The position numbers and the translations under genes were made by a program. Positions 52,101-61,234 of a stretch of DNA of 64,000 bases are shown here, piece by piece (the first letter of the stretch is position 1; each line of letters starts with the position of its first letter). This DNA is from Mycolicibacterium novocastrense (GTDB lineage: Bacteria; Actinomycetota; Actinomycetes; Mycobacteriales; Mycobacteriaceae), in assembly GCF_001570485.1 (NCBI RefSeq), contig NZ_BCTA01000002.1:186001-250000 (forward strand), written 5' to 3'. The notes below the pieces were generated by a model, which had not been told where the DNA came from, searched no databases, and saw only the letters and a program-made list of their open reading frames with translations.

Positions 52101-55100
52101 ATCTGGATCGACATCCCGTTCACCCTGCCGTCGTGCACCGTCAACGGTGGCATGCCCGTCGTCACGGTCGAAGATGCCTCGGCCGCAATGCGTTCCGTGC
52201 TCGCCATCGCGGCGGGCGTGGACGGACCCGACGCGATGCCGCCGGTACAGGACAACACCGCGACGGTGACCGCCGATTGGGACCCGGAGCGGGTCGCCGA
52301 CCACACCGGTGTTACCGCGACGTTCGGCGCCCCGCTCGCACCCGGCCTGACGCTGGTGCCCGATGCGCTCGTCGGACACTGCTGGCCCGCGGTGTTCTCG
52401 GCGATCGGCGCCGCCGTCACCGACGACGGCTTCCCCGTCGTCGAAGGCCTGCTGAGCCTGGTGCACCTCGACCACGCCGCGCACCTGCTGACGCAGATGC
52501 CCAAGACGCGTGCCGAATTGACCGTCACCGCAACGGCTTCCGAGGCGACCGACACCGAGTACGGCCGGGTCGTGCCCGTGTCGGTGCAGATTCGCGACGC
52601 CGACGGCACGCTGCTGGCCAAGCTCGAGGAGCGCTTCGCGATCCGCGGCCGCACCGGCGCCGCCGAACTGGCCGATCCGCCGCGTGCGGGCGGCGCTGTC
52701 ACCGACAACGCCACCGACACCGAGCGTCGCCGCCGTCGCGACGTCACCGTCACCGCACCCACCGACATGAGCGCGTTCGCCGTCGTGTCGGGAGATCACA
52801 ACCCGATTCACACCGACCGCGCCGCGGCCCTGCTCGCGGGTTTGAAATCGCCTATCGTGCACGGTATGTGGCTCTCGGCCGCCGCACAGCACGTGGTGGC
52901 CGCGACCGACGGCAGGGCCGCCCCGCCGGCCCGGGTGGTCGGCTGGACGTCCCGGTTCCTGGGCATGGTGCTGCCGGGCGACGACATCGACTTTCGCGTC
53001 GACCGCGTCGGAATCGACCGCGGTGCAGAGATTCTCGAGGTGAGCGCCAAGGTCGGCGGTGAACTCGTGATGTCGGCGACGGCGCAGTTGGCCGCGCCGA
53101 AGACCGTGTATGCGTTCCCCGGGCAGGGGATTCAGCACAAGGGCATGGGCATGGAGGTGCGGGCGCGGTCGAAGGCCGCCCGCAAGGTGTGGGACACCGC
53201 CGACAAGTTCACCCGCGAGACGTTGGGCTTCTCGGTGCTGCACGTGGTGCGGGACAACCCGACCAGCCTGATCGCCAGCGGTGTGCACTACCACCATCCC
53301 GACGGCGTGCTGTTCCTGACGCAGTTCACCCAGGTCGCGATGGCCACGGTGGCCGCGGCCCAGGTCGCCGAGATGCGTGAGCAGGGCGCGTTCGTCGAGG
53401 GTGCGATCGCCTGCGGTCACTCCGTCGGCGAGTACACCGCACTCGCCTGCGTCAGCGGTGTCTACGAACTCGAGGCGCTGCTGGAGGTGGTGTTCCACCG
53501 CGGCAGCAAGATGCACGACATCGTGCCGCGCGATCACCTCGGCCGGTCGAACTACCGGCTGGCCGCGATCCGCCCGTCCCAAATCGACCTGGACGACGCC
53601 GACGTCAAGGAGTTTGTCGCCGACGTCTCGCGCAGCACCGGTGAATTTCTTGAGATCGTGAACTTCAACCTGCGTGGTTCGCAGTACGCGATCGCCGGCA
53701 CGGTGCGCGGCTTGGAGGCGCTGGAGGAGGAGGTCGAGCGGCGGCGCGAGATCAGCGGCGGCAAGCGCTCGTTCATCCTGGTGCCGGGCATCGACGTGCC
53801 GTTCCATTCGTCGGTGCTGCGGGTCGGTGTCGCCGACTTCCGCCGGTCACTCGAGCGGGTCATGCCGCGCGATCAGGATCCGGACCTGATCGTCGGCAAG
53901 TACATCCCGAACCTGGTGCCGCGGCCGTTCACGCTGGATCGCGACTTCATCCAGGAGATCCGCGACCTGGTGCCCGCAGAACCGCTCGACGAGATCCTCG
54001 CCGACTACGACACCTGGCGTAACGAGAAGCCGCGCGAGCTGTGCCGCAAGATCGTCATCGAACTGTTGGCCTGGCAGTTCGCCAGCCCGGTGCGCTGGAT
54101 CGAGACCCAGGACCTGTTGTTCATCGAGGAGGCCGCGGGCGGTCTGGGGATCGAGCGCTTTGTCGAGATCGGGGTGAAGTCCGCGCCGACGGTGGCCGGA
54201 CTGGCGGCCAACACCCTGAAACTGCCCGAGTATTCGCACAACACAACCGAAGTGCTGAACTCGGAACGCGACGCGGCGGTGCTGTTCGCCACCGACACCG
54301 ACCCCGAGCCCGAGCTCGACGACGAGCCGACATCCGCCCCCGCATCCGAGGCTGCCGCACCCGTCGAGGCGGCCGTGGCCGCGCCCGCAGCGCCCGTGGC
54401 GGCGCCCGCAGCGCCCGCTGGCGGACCTCGGCCGGACGACCTGACGTTCGACGCCGCCGACGCCACCATGGCGCTGATCGCGCTGTCGGCCAAGATGCGC
54501 ATCGACCAGATCGAGCCGCTGGACTCCATCGAGTCGATCACCGACGGTGCGTCGTCGCGGCGCAATCAGCTGCTCGTCGACCTCGGCTCCGAGCTCAACC
54601 TCGGTGCGATCGACGGCGCGGCCGAGGCCGACCTGGCCGGGCTCAAGGGCCAGGTCACCAAGCTCGCCCGGACCTACAAGCCGTTCGGCCCGGTGCTGTC
54701 CGACGCGGTCAACGACCAGTTGCGCACCGTCTTCGGGCCCTCCGGTAAGCGCCCGGCCTACATCGGCGAGCGGGTCACCAAGACCTGGGAGCTGGGTCCC
54801 GGCTGGGTCAAACACGTCACCGTCGAGGTGGCGCTGGGCACCCGCGAGGGGACCAGCGTGCGCGGTGGTGACCTGGGCGGGCTGCACGACGGCGCACTGG
54901 CCGACGCCGCGACCGTCGACAGGGTCATCGACGGCGCGGTCGCCGTGGTGGCGGCACGGCGCGGTGTGGCGGTGTCGCTGCCATCGGCCGCGGGCGCCGG
55001 TGGCGGCGTGGTGGACTCCGCCGCGCTGACCGAGTTCGCCGACCGGGTCACCGGCCGCGACGGAGTGCTCGCCTCGGCGGCGCGGATGATCCTCGGTCAG

Positions 55101-58100
55101 CTCGGCCTCGATACGCCCGTTCCCGTTCCGGAGGCCACCGACGCCGAACTCATCGACCTGGTCACCGCCGAACTCGGTTCGGACTGGCCACGTCTGGTGG
55201 CGCCGGTGTTCGACAGCCGCAAGGCGGTGCTCTTCGACGACCGCTGGGCCAGCGCGCGTGAAGACCTGGCCAAGCTGTGGTTGTACGACGAGGACGAGAT
55301 CGACCGCGACTGGCAGCGGCTCTCGGAACGCTTCGAAGGCGCCGGCCACGTGGTCGGCACGCAGGCCACCTGGTGGCAGGGCAAGGCGCTGGCGGCGGGC
55401 CGCAACATCCACGCCTCGCTGTACGGTCGCGCCGCTGCGGGTGCGGAGAACCCGGGCACCGGGCGCTACAGCCACGAGGTCGCCGTCGTCACCGGCGCGT
55501 CCAAGGGCTCGATCGCCGCCTCGGTGGTGGCGCAGTTGCTCGACGGCGGTGCGACCGTCATCGCGACGACTTCGCGATTGAACGACGACCGGCTGGCGTT
55601 CTACCGCAACCTCTACCGCGACAACGCCCGCTGGAACGCGCAGTTGTGGGTGGTGCCCGCCAACATGGCGTCCTACACCGACATCGACGCGCTGGTTCAG
55701 TGGGTCGGCACTGAGCAGACCGAAAGCCTTGGGCCGCAGTCGATCCACATCAAGGACGCCCAGACGCCGACGTTGCTGTTCCCGTTCGCCGCACCGCGGG
55801 TCGCCGGTGATCTGTCCGACGCCGGGTCGCGCGCCGAGATGGAGATGAAGGTGCTGCTGTGGGCCGTGCAACGGCTGATCGGCGGGTTGTCTCACATCGG
55901 CGCCGAGCGCGACATCGCCGCGCGCCTGCACGTCGTGCTCCCCGGTTCGCCGAACCGCGGCATGTTCGGCGGGGACGGTGCCTACGGCGAGGCGAAGTCC
56001 GCCCTCGACGCGCTCGTGTCCAGGTGGAAGGCCGAATCGTCGTGGGCGCAGCGGGTTTCGCTGGCGCACGCGCTGATCGGGTGGACCAAGGGCACGGGCC
56101 TGATGGGCCACAACGACGCGATCGTCGGTGCGGTCGAAGAGGCCGGTGTGCGCACGTTCACCACCGACGAGATGGCGAGCATGCTGCTCGGGTTGTGCGA
56201 CATCGAGGCCAAGGTCGCCGCGGCGCGTGAGCCGCTGCAGGCGGACTTCACCGGCGGGCTGGCCGATGTCGACATCGACATGGCCGAGCTGGCCGCCAAG
56301 GCCCGCGAAGAGATGGTGACCGAAAGCCACACCGAGGAAACCGATCCCGAGGGCACTGTGCGTGCCCTGCCGTCGCCGCCACGCGGTTACAAGTCCGCGC
56401 CGGCGCCCGAGTGGGCCGACCTCGACATCGATCCCGCCGACATGGTGGTGATCGTCGGCGGCGCCGAACTCGGGCCGTACGGTTCCTCGCGCACCCGTTT
56501 CGAGATGGAGGTCGAGAACGAGTTGTCGGCCGCCGGCGTCCTCGAGCTGGCGTGGACGACCGGACTGGTCAAGTGGGAGGACGATCCGACGCCGGGCTGG
56601 TACGACACCGAAACCGGTGAGCTGGTCGACGAGGGCGAGTTGGTGGAGCGTTACCACGACGCCGTGGTCGAGCGGGTCGGCATCCGCGAGTGGGTCGACG
56701 ACGGTGCGATCGACCCGGATCACGCGTCGCCGCTTCTGGTTTCGGTCTTCCTCGACAAGGACTTCACCTTCGTCGTGTCGTCGGAGGCCGAGGCCCGCGG
56801 ATTCCTGACGTTCGATCCGGAGCACACCGTGATCGCCCCGGTGCCCGACAGCGGCGACTGGCAGGTGACCCGCAAGGCGGGCACCGAGGTTCGGGTTCCG
56901 CGCAAGGTCAAGCTGTCCCGCACCGTGGGCGCGCAGATCCCGACCGGATTCGACCCGATGGTGTACGGCGTCAGCCAGGAGATGATGAACTCCATTGACC
57001 GGCTGGCGATCTGGAACCTCGTCACCACGGTCGACGCGTTCCTGTCGGCGGGCTTCAGCCCGAGCGAGCTGATGCGTTGGGTGCATCCGAGCCTGGTGGC
57101 CAGCACGCAGGGCACCGGCATGGGGGGTATGACGTCGATGCAGACCATGTATCACGGCAACCTGTTGGGCCGTAACAAGCCGAACGACATCCTGCAGGAG
57201 GTCCTGCCGAACGTCATCGCCGGACACGTCGTGCAGAGCTATGTCGGCAGTTACGGGGCGATGATCCACCCGGTCGGTGCCTGCGCGACGGCGGCCATCT
57301 CGGTCGAGGAGGGCGTCGACAAGATCAAGCTGGGCAAGGCCGAGTTCGTGGTCGCGGGCGGATACGACGACACGACCCTCGAGGCGGTCATCGGGTTCGG
57401 CGACATGGCCGCGACCGCGGACACCGCGATGATGCGGGCGCGCGGCATCAGCGACTCGAAGTTCTCCCGCGCCAACGATCGTCGTCGGCTCGGCTTCGTC
57501 GAGGGGCAGGGCGGTGGGACCATCCTGCTGGCCCGCGGTGATCTCGCGCTCAAGATGGGGTTGCCCGTGCTGGCCGTGGTGGGTTACGTGTCGTCGTTCG
57601 CCGACGGTGTGCACACCTCGATCCCGGCGCCCGGCCTCGGTGCGCTGGCCGCCGGCCGCGGCGGTCGCAAGTCGCAGCTGGCGAATTCGCTGGCCGAGCT
57701 CGGCGTCGGACCCGACGACATCGCGGTGGTGTCCAAACACGACACCTCCACGCTGGCCAACGATCCCAACGAGACCGAGCTGCACGAGCGGCTCGCCGAC
57801 GCGCTGGGCCGCTCCGACGGCGCGCCGCTGTTCGTGGTGTCGCAGAAGAGCCTGACCGGTCACTCCAAGGGTGGCGCGGCAGCGTTCCAGATGATGGGGC
57901 TGTGCCAGATCCTGCGCGACGGCGTCATTCCGCCCAACCGCAGCCTGGACTGTGTCGACGACGAACTCGCCGGCTCCGCGCACATGGTGTGGCTGCGGGA
58001 GACCCTGCACTTCGGCGGCTCGTTCCCGCTCAAGGCGGGGCTGATCACCAGCCTGGGCTTCGGCCACGTGTCCGGGCTGATCGCGCTGGTGCACCCGCAG

Positions 58101-58349
58101 GCCTTCCTGGCCGCGCTGAGCCCCGAGCAGCGGGCGGACTACCAGCAGCGTGCGGATGCCCGGGTGCTGGCCGGCCAACACCGGCTCGCATCGGCGATCG
58201 CCGGCGGCAAGTCGCTGTACGAGAGGCCCGCCGATCGCCGGTTCGGCCACGACGCACCCGAGAAGCGGCAGGAAGCCGACATGCTTCTCGATCCGGCATC
58301 GCGGCTCGGCGACGACGACGTGTACGTGCCCGGCGGAAGCGGGCGATGA
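49116..58349 (+). CDS. fas: Type I fatty acid synthase (multifunctional)
   Basis: 3077 residues, close to the 3069 of M. tuberculosis Fas. Order seen: acetyltransferase (GHSQG, Ser150), FMN enoyl reductase (from PILLAGMTPTTVDAK, about 424), hot-dog dehydratase (GDHNPIHTDRAAALLAG, about 1226), malonyl/palmitoyl transferase (GHSVGEYTA, Ser1436), acyl carrier domain (GASSRRNQ, pantetheine site Ser1813 or Ser1814), ketoreductase (VVTGASKGSIA, about 2128) and ketosynthase (GACATAA, Cys2723; KHDTSTLANDP; SLTGHSKGG). It makes the C16-C26 acyl-CoAs that seed mycolic acids. GTG 49116. The acpS gene follows 43 bases downstream and activates the carrier domain. Confidence 0.98.
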   Translation: MTINEQHRVSTDRTAGAAPAGNQALVDRLNSGEPYAVAFGGQGGSWLENLEELVSSAGIESELSEIVGEAALLLEPVARELVVVRPIGFEPLQWVRALAADEPLPATKQLITAAISGPGILLAQMAAIRAAIRQGLDLYDAPPVAMAGHSQGVIACESLRSRGVKDAELLALLQLIGAAGSLVSRRRGMVGRGDKSPMVSVTNVDPDRIAELLEEFSSDVRTVLPPVLSIRNGRRSVVITGTPEQLGRFELYCSKITEKEEAERKNKIRGGAIFSPVFHGVQVEVGFHTPRLADGVEVVERWAAKCGIDPDLAHEMTEAIFVRPIDWVAEVERLHEAGAKWIVDLGPSDTVTRLTAPIIRGLGVGIVPAATRVGQRNLFTVGAEPDVPPAWSSYAPATVQLPDGSVKLSTKFTRLTGRSPILLAGMTPTTVDAKIVAAAANAGHWAELAGGGQVTEEIFSDRIAELTTLLEPGRAVQFNSLFLDPYLWKLQLGGKRLVQRARQSGAPIDGVVVSAGIPELEEAVELIDELNTVGISHVVFKPGTVDQIKSVIKIAAEVPNKDVIVHIEGGRAGGHHSWEDLDDLLLSTYGELRKLPNITVCVGGGIGTPERAAQYLSGRWVSEYGFPAMPVDGILVGTAAMATLEATTSPAVKQMLVETTGTDHWISAGKATGGMASSRSQLGADIHEIDNAASRCGRLLDEVAGDAEAVAARRDEIITAMAATCKPYYGDIGEMTYLQWLQRYVELAIGDGDSTADTKLPNSEWLADTWRDRFADMLHRAEARLHPQDSGPIPTLFGDAALLDDPDRAIATLVSRYPEAETLRLHPADVPWFVTLCKTPGKPVNFVPVIDKDVRRWWRSDSLWQAHDARYSADQVCIIPGTQAVAGITRVDEPVGELLDRFEQAAIDEALAVDGDPVPVVSRRQARADVTGPLAVVLDSPDVLWAGRVAINPVHRIGAPGEWQANENRNATHPSTGARLELSGDRVTLSVPLSDIWIDIPFTLPSCTVNGGMPVVTVEDASAAMRSVLAIAAGVDGPDAMPPVQDNTATVTADWDPERVADHTGVTATFGAPLAPGLTLVPDALVGHCWPAVFSAIGAAVTDDGFPVVEGLLSLVHLDHAAHLLTQMPKTRAELTVTATASEATDTEYGRVVPVSVQIRDADGTLLAKLEERFAIRGRTGAAELADPPRAGGAVTDNATDTERRRRRDVTVTAPTDMSAFAVVSGDHNPIHTDRAAALLAGLKSPIVHGMWLSAAAQHVVAATDGRAAPPARVVGWTSRFLGMVLPGDDIDFRVDRVGIDRGAEILEVSAKVGGELVMSATAQLAAPKTVYAFPGQGIQHKGMGMEVRARSKAARKVWDTADKFTRETLGFSVLHVVRDNPTSLIASGVHYHHPDGVLFLTQFTQVAMATVAAAQVAEMREQGAFVEGAIACGHSVGEYTALACVSGVYELEALLEVVFHRGSKMHDIVPRDHLGRSNYRLAAIRPSQIDLDDADVKEFVADVSRSTGEFLEIVNFNLRGSQYAIAGTVRGLEALEEEVERRREISGGKRSFILVPGIDVPFHSSVLRVGVADFRRSLERVMPRDQDPDLIVGKYIPNLVPRPFTLDRDFIQEIRDLVPAEPLDEILADYDTWRNEKPRELCRKIVIELLAWQFASPVRWIETQDLLFIEEAAGGLGIERFVEIGVKSAPTVAGLAANTLKLPEYSHNTTEVLNSERDAAVLFATDTDPEPELDDEPTSAPASEAAAPVEAAVAAPAAPVAAPAAPAGGPRPDDLTFDAADATMALIALSAKMRIDQIEPLDSIESITDGASSRRNQLLVDLGSELNLGAIDGAAEADLAGLKGQVTKLARTYKPFGPVLSDAVNDQLRTVFGPSGKRPAYIGERVTKTWELGPGWVKHVTVEVALGTREGTSVRGGDLGGLHDGALADAATVDRVIDGAVAVVAARRGVAVSLPSAAGAGGGVVDSAALTEFADRVTGRDGVLASAARMILGQLGLDTPVPVPEATDAELIDLVTAELGSDWPRLVAPVFDSRKAVLFDDRWASAREDLAKLWLYDEDEIDRDWQRLSERFEGAGHVVGTQATWWQGKALAAGRNIHASLYGRAAAGAENPGTGRYSHEVAVVTGASKGSIAASVVAQLLDGGATVIATTSRLNDDRLAFYRNLYRDNARWNAQLWVVPANMASYTDIDALVQWVGTEQTESLGPQSIHIKDAQTPTLLFPFAAPRVAGDLSDAGSRAEMEMKVLLWAVQRLIGGLSHIGAERDIAARLHVVLPGSPNRGMFGGDGAYGEAKSALDALVSRWKAESSWAQRVSLAHALIGWTKGTGLMGHNDAIVGAVEEAGVRTFTTDEMASMLLGLCDIEAKVAAAREPLQADFTGGLADVDIDMAELAAKAREEMVTESHTEETDPEGTVRALPSPPRGYKSAPAPEWADLDIDPADMVVIVGGAELGPYGSSRTRFEMEVENELSAAGVLELAWTTGLVKWEDDPTPGWYDTETGELVDEGELVERYHDAVVERVGIREWVDDGAIDPDHASPLLVSVFLDKDFTFVVSSEAEARGFLTFDPEHTVIAPVPDSGDWQVTRKAGTEVRVPRKVKLSRTVGAQIPTGFDPMVYGVSQEMMNSIDRLAIWNLVTTVDAFLSAGFSPSELMRWVHPSLVASTQGTGMGGMTSMQTMYHGNLLGRNKPNDILQEVLPNVIAGHVVQSYVGSYGAMIHPVGACATAAISVEEGVDKIKLGKAEFVVAGGYDDTTLEAVIGFGDMAATADTAMMRARGISDSKFSRANDRRRLGFVEGQGGGTILLARGDLALKMGLPVLAVVGYVSSFADGVHTSIPAPGLGALAAGRGGRKSQLANSLAELGVGPDDIAVVSKHDTSTLANDPNETELHERLADALGRSDGAPLFVVSQKSLTGHSKGGAAAFQMMGLCQILRDGVIPPNRSLDCVDDELAGSAHMVWLRETLHFGGSFPLKAGLITSLGFGHVSGLIALVHPQAFLAALSPEQRADYQQRADARVLAGQHRLASAIAGGKSLYERPADRRFGHDAPEKRQEADMLLDPASRLGDDDVYVPGGSGR

Positions 58350-58379
58350 GCGCTTGCCCGACGAGTGAAGGGCATGAGA

Positions 58380-58385
58380 TAGCGT
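58380..58385 (+). promoter_or_regulatory. -10 box of a possible internal leaderless acpS promoter
   Basis: TAGCGT, seven bases, then ATG 58393, with no good ribosome site. acpS could therefore be made both from the fas transcript and from its own leaderless mRNA. Confidence 0.45.
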
Positions 58386-58392
58386 TCGGCCC

Positions 58393-58785
58393 ATGGCGAT
58401 AGTCGGCGTGGGGATCGATCTGGTCTCCATTCCCGAGTTCGCCGAGCAGGTCGACCAGCCCGGGACGGTCTTCGCCGAGACGTTCACCCCCGGTGAGCGG
58501 CGCGACGCCGCCGACAAGAGTTCGTCGGCGGCGCGGCATCTGGCCGCGCGCTGGGCGGCCAAGGAGGCCGTCATCAAGGCGTGGTCGGGGTCGCGGTTCT
58601 CCAAGCGGCCGGTGCTGCCCGAGGGTATCCACCGCGACATCGAGGTCATCACCGACATGTGGGGTCGGCCGAAGGTGCGACTGTCCGGCGCGATCGCCGA
58701 GCACTTGAAGAACGTGACGATCCACTTGTCGTTGACCCACGAGGCCGACACCGCCGCCGCGGTCGCCATCCTCGAGGAGCGCTGA
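58393..58785 (+). CDS. acpS: Holo-[acyl-carrier-protein] synthase
   Basis: 130 residues with the metal/CoA residues D9 (GIDLVSIPEF) and E58 (WAAKEAVIKAW) and a C-terminal SLTHEADTAAAVAI. It transfers 4'-phosphopantetheine from CoA to the carrier domain of Fas (encoded just upstream) and to the FAS-II carrier AcpM. Position after fas is conserved in mycobacteria. Confidence 0.97.
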   Translation: MAIVGVGIDLVSIPEFAEQVDQPGTVFAETFTPGERRDAADKSSSAARHLAARWAAKEAVIKAWSGSRFSKRPVLPEGIHRDIEVITDMWGRPKVRLSGAIAEHLKNVTIHLSLTHEADTAAAVAILEER

Positions 58786-58788
58786 CCC

Positions 58789-58883
58789 CCACTGCCGCGA
58801 GCGGCCGTGTTCCCCTCGCAAGCGGTGGGCCCAGCACGCCGACACGCCGCGCTTTGCTGGCAGTTTGCGGTCGCTCGCGGTGG
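58789..58883. repeat. Intergenic palindromic element between acpS and the dipeptidase gene
   Basis: Imperfect outer arms: CCACTGCCGCGAGCGGCCG at 58789-58807 against 58867-58883, which reads as CCACCGCGAGCGACCGC on the other strand. An inner CCAGCA/TGCTGG hairpin lies at 58831-58860. It fills nearly the whole 124-base gap. Same style as the elements at 2471 and 33704 but different sequence; REP-like or MITE-like origin likely. Confidence 0.65.
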
Positions 58884-58896
58884 ATGACTGACCAGC

Positions 58897-58902
58897 TAGT
58901 GT
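58897..58902 (+). promoter_or_regulatory. -10 box of a leaderless promoter
   Basis: TAGTGT, seven bases, then ATG 58910, no ribosome site between them. Confidence 0.5.
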
Positions 58903-58909
58903 CGTCGCC

Positions 58910-60265
58910 ATGAGCGATCTGGTGCAGCGGGTGCATGAGGTGTTGCCGCAGGTTCGGCGCGATCTGGAAGACCTCGTGCGCATCGAGTCGGTGTGGGCGG
59001 ACCCGGCGCGGCGCGGCGAGGTGCAGCGCAGCGCCGAGGCGGTGGCGAAGCTGTTGACCGACGCCGGTTTCGGTGATGTGCAGATCGTCAGCGAGGGCGG
59101 CGCGCCGGCCGTCATCGCGCGCCATCCCGCGCCGCCCGGCGCGCCGACGGTGCTGTTGTACGCGCATCACGATGTACAACCCGAAGGCGATCCGGCGCAG
59201 TGGCTTTCGCCGCCGTTCGAACCGACCGAGCGCGACGGGCGCCTCTACGGTCGCGGCACCGCCGACGACAAAGCCGGCATCGCAACGCATCTGGCCGCTT
59301 TCCGGGCCCACGGCGGCAATCCGCCCGTCGGAGTCACCGTGTTCGTCGAGGGGGAGGAGGAGTCGGGGTCCCCATCACTGTCGCGGCTGCTGGCCGCGCA
59401 CCGCGACACCCTGGCTTCCGATGTGATCGTCATCGCCGACTCCGACAACTGGAGCACCGAGGTGCCATCGCTGACGGTGTCGTTGCGCGGGCTCGTCGAC
59501 TGCGTCGTCGAGGTGGCCACGCTCGACCACGGCCTGCACTCCGGGCTGTGGGGCGGCGTCGTGCCCGACGCCGTCAGCGTGCTGGTGCGGCTGCTGGCCA
59601 GCCTGCACGACGACGACGGCAACGTCGCGGTGGCCGGCCTGCACGAAGGTGTGGCCGCCGACGTGGACTTTCCGCCCGAACGTGTTCGCGAGGAGACCGG
59701 CCTGCTGCCGGGCGTGTCCGAAATCGGTTCGGGCTCAGTGCCGCAACGGTTGTGGGCGAAACCGGCGATCACCGTCATCGGCATCGACACGACGCCCATC
59801 GACAAGTCGTCCAACACCTTGATCCCTCGCGCACGGGCCAAGGTCAGCATGCGCATCGCGCCCGGGGCCGACGTCGAACAGCACATGACGGCGTTGACGC
59901 GCCACCTCGAACAGCACGCCCCGTGGGGTGCGCAGGTGACGGTCACGCCGGGTGACCACGGGCAGCCCTACGCGATCGACGCCAGCGGGCCGGTCTACGA
60001 CGCTGCCCGCGCGGCCTTCACCGAGGCCTGGGGCGCCGAGCCCGTCCACACCGGTGTCGGCGGTTCGATCCCGTTCATCGCCGAGTTCGCCGCGGCGTTG
60101 CCGTCGGCCAAGATCTTGGTGACCGGTGTGGAAGACCCTGAGACACAAGCACACAGCGTCAACGAGAGCCTGCACCTCGGCGTGCTGGAACGCGCGGCCG
60201 TGTCCGAGGCCCTGCTGTTGGCCCGGTTGGGTGAGAACAGCTCAGACGGACAGGTCGCGTCGTAA
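58910..60265 (+). CDS. M20-family dipeptidase/deacylase (Rv2522c-like)
   Basis: 451 residues of the M20/DapE-ArgE-CPG2 family. Metal ligands are seen in YAHHDVQPEG (H, D), GRGTADDKAG (D), VEGEEESGSP (catalytic EE) and the final AHSVNESLHLG (H). It splits dipeptides or N-acyl amino acids in the cytoplasm. The same gene follows acpS in M. tuberculosis. Its 3' end overlaps bcp, on the other strand, by 24 bases. Exact substrate unknown. Confidence 0.93.
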   Translation: MSDLVQRVHEVLPQVRRDLEDLVRIESVWADPARRGEVQRSAEAVAKLLTDAGFGDVQIVSEGGAPAVIARHPAPPGAPTVLLYAHHDVQPEGDPAQWLSPPFEPTERDGRLYGRGTADDKAGIATHLAAFRAHGGNPPVGVTVFVEGEEESGSPSLSRLLAAHRDTLASDVIVIADSDNWSTEVPSLTVSLRGLVDCVVEVATLDHGLHSGLWGGVVPDAVSVLVRLLASLHDDDGNVAVAGLHEGVAADVDFPPERVREETGLLPGVSEIGSGSVPQRLWAKPAITVIGIDTTPIDKSSNTLIPRARAKVSMRIAPGADVEQHMTALTRHLEQHAPWGAQVTVTPGDHGQPYAIDASGPVYDAARAAFTEAWGAEPVHTGVGGSIPFIAEFAAALPSAKILVTGVEDPETQAHSVNESLHLGVLERAAVSEALLLARLGENSSDGQVAS

Positions 60266-60715
60266 CTTGGCGACGTGTCCGGTGGCGCGGACGTTGTACT
60301 GCGCCTCGGCGATCTTGCCCTTCTCGTCGACGACGAACGTCGACCGGATGACACCCTGAACGGTCTTGCCGTACATCGTCTTTTCCCCGAACGCGCCCCA
60401 TGCGGTGAGCACTTCGCGGTCCGGGTCCGACAGCAGCGGGAAGGTCAGCTTCTCCTTGTCGCGAAACTTGGCCAGCTTCTCGGGCTTGTCCGGTGAGATA
60501 CCGATGACGTCGAGGCCGGCGTCGTTGAGTTCACGGAGGTTGTCGCGGAAGTCGCAGGCCTGTTTGGTGCAGCCCGGGGTCGAGGCCGCCGGATAGAAGT
60601 ACACGATGACCTTGCGGCCCTTGAAGTCGGAGAGCTTCACAATGTTGCCGTCGGCGTCGGGCAGGCTGAACGCAGGGGCTTTGTCGCCGACCTCGAGTCG
60701 CGGAGTCTGTGGCAC
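60242..60715 (-). CDS. bcp: Thioredoxin-dependent peroxiredoxin (Bcp/PrxQ)
   Basis: 157 residues: VGDKAPAFSLPDADG, peroxidatic Cys49 in YPAASTPGCTKQAC and Cys54 as resolving Cys of the PrxQ type. It reduces hydrogen and lipid peroxides with thioredoxin. The start ATG/GTG near 60715 and the length match the family. Convergent overlap with the M20 gene is as in other mycobacteria. Confidence 0.95.
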   Translation of the reverse strand: MPQTPRLEVGDKAPAFSLPDADGNIVKLSDFKGRKVIVYFYPAASTPGCTKQACDFRDNLRELNDAGLDVIGISPDKPEKLAKFRDKEKLTFPLLSDPDREVLTAWGAFGEKTMYGKTVQGVIRSTFVVDEKGKIAEAQYNVRATGHVAKLRRDLSV

Positions 60716-60825
60716 GCGCGGGCATCCCTTCTGTCGACCGGTGCGCTACAGCGAGCGCGGGCTGCTCTAGGGTAGATCGGCAGGCTCTATCGCAGGGCAC
60801 CGACTTGGACGGCTTGGAGGCGCAC

Positions 60826-61053
60826 GTGGCAGACCGCGATCCCGAGACCATCAAGCGGGACATCGATCAAGCTCGGGACCAACTCGCGGCGACGGTGGAC
60901 ACCCTCGCCGAACGTGCCAACCCCAGCCGGTTGCTCGACGACGCGAAGGCGGCGGCAATCCGATTTGTGACGAAACCCGCAGTGGCGGTGTCGCTTGCCG
61001 GCGTCGGAGTCGTGGCGATCGTGCTCGTCGTGCGCCGGATTCGGCAGGGCTGA
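60826..61053 (+). CDS. DUF3618 small membrane protein (Rv2520c-like)
   Basis: 75 residues from GTG 60826 with GGAGG five bases upstream; the longer frame is not needed, and Rv2520c has the same length and place. N-terminal DPETIKRDIDQARDQLAATVDTLAERANPSRLLDD is the DUF3618 helix; one membrane helix follows (AVAVSLAGVGVVAIVLVV). Function unknown, inner membrane. Confidence 0.85.
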   Translation: MADRDPETIKRDIDQARDQLAATVDTLAERANPSRLLDDAKAAAIRFVTKPAVAVSLAGVGVVAIVLVVRRIRQG

Positions 61054-61063
61054 GCGAGCGCTC

Positions 61064-61234
61064 TCAGCGCCGTCGCGTCGAGCGGAACAGGTCGGAGAAC
61101 GAGAAGCCAGGGGGATTGGCGACCCGGCCGAGCCGGTTGCAGCTGTAGACCGCGACCGGAATTTGGGCAGTGACTTCGGCGGATGCGCCTGCACCCGCTC
61201 CGTCTGCCGCAAATGAACCGCTTGGCTGGGCCAT
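61064..61234 (-). CDS. 56-residue Ala/Gly-rich small protein
   Basis: Found by direct reading. ATG 61234, GGGAC eight bases upstream, stop TGA at 61064-61066. It begins MAQPSGSFAADGAGAGASAE, continues VTAQIPVAVYSCNRLGRVAN and ends PPGFSFSDLFRSTRRR. One Cys, basic tail, no membrane helix. Good codon choice (third-position GC) and a filled gap between DUF3618 and tRNA-Lys support a real gene. I do not recognise the family. Confidence 0.6.
   Translation of the reverse strand: MAQPSGSFAADGAGAGASAEVTAQIPVAVYSCNRLGRVANPPGFSFSDLFRSTRRR

Noticed and set aside
51699..53807. 702-codon minus-strand open frame inside fas
   Set aside because: Same antisense effect; no start signal and no recognisable family.
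53847..58769. 1640-codon open frame on the minus strand inside fas
   Set aside because: It is the antisense shadow of fas: Arg/His/Gly-rich with no domain pattern, produced by the GC-biased third codon positions of the real gene.
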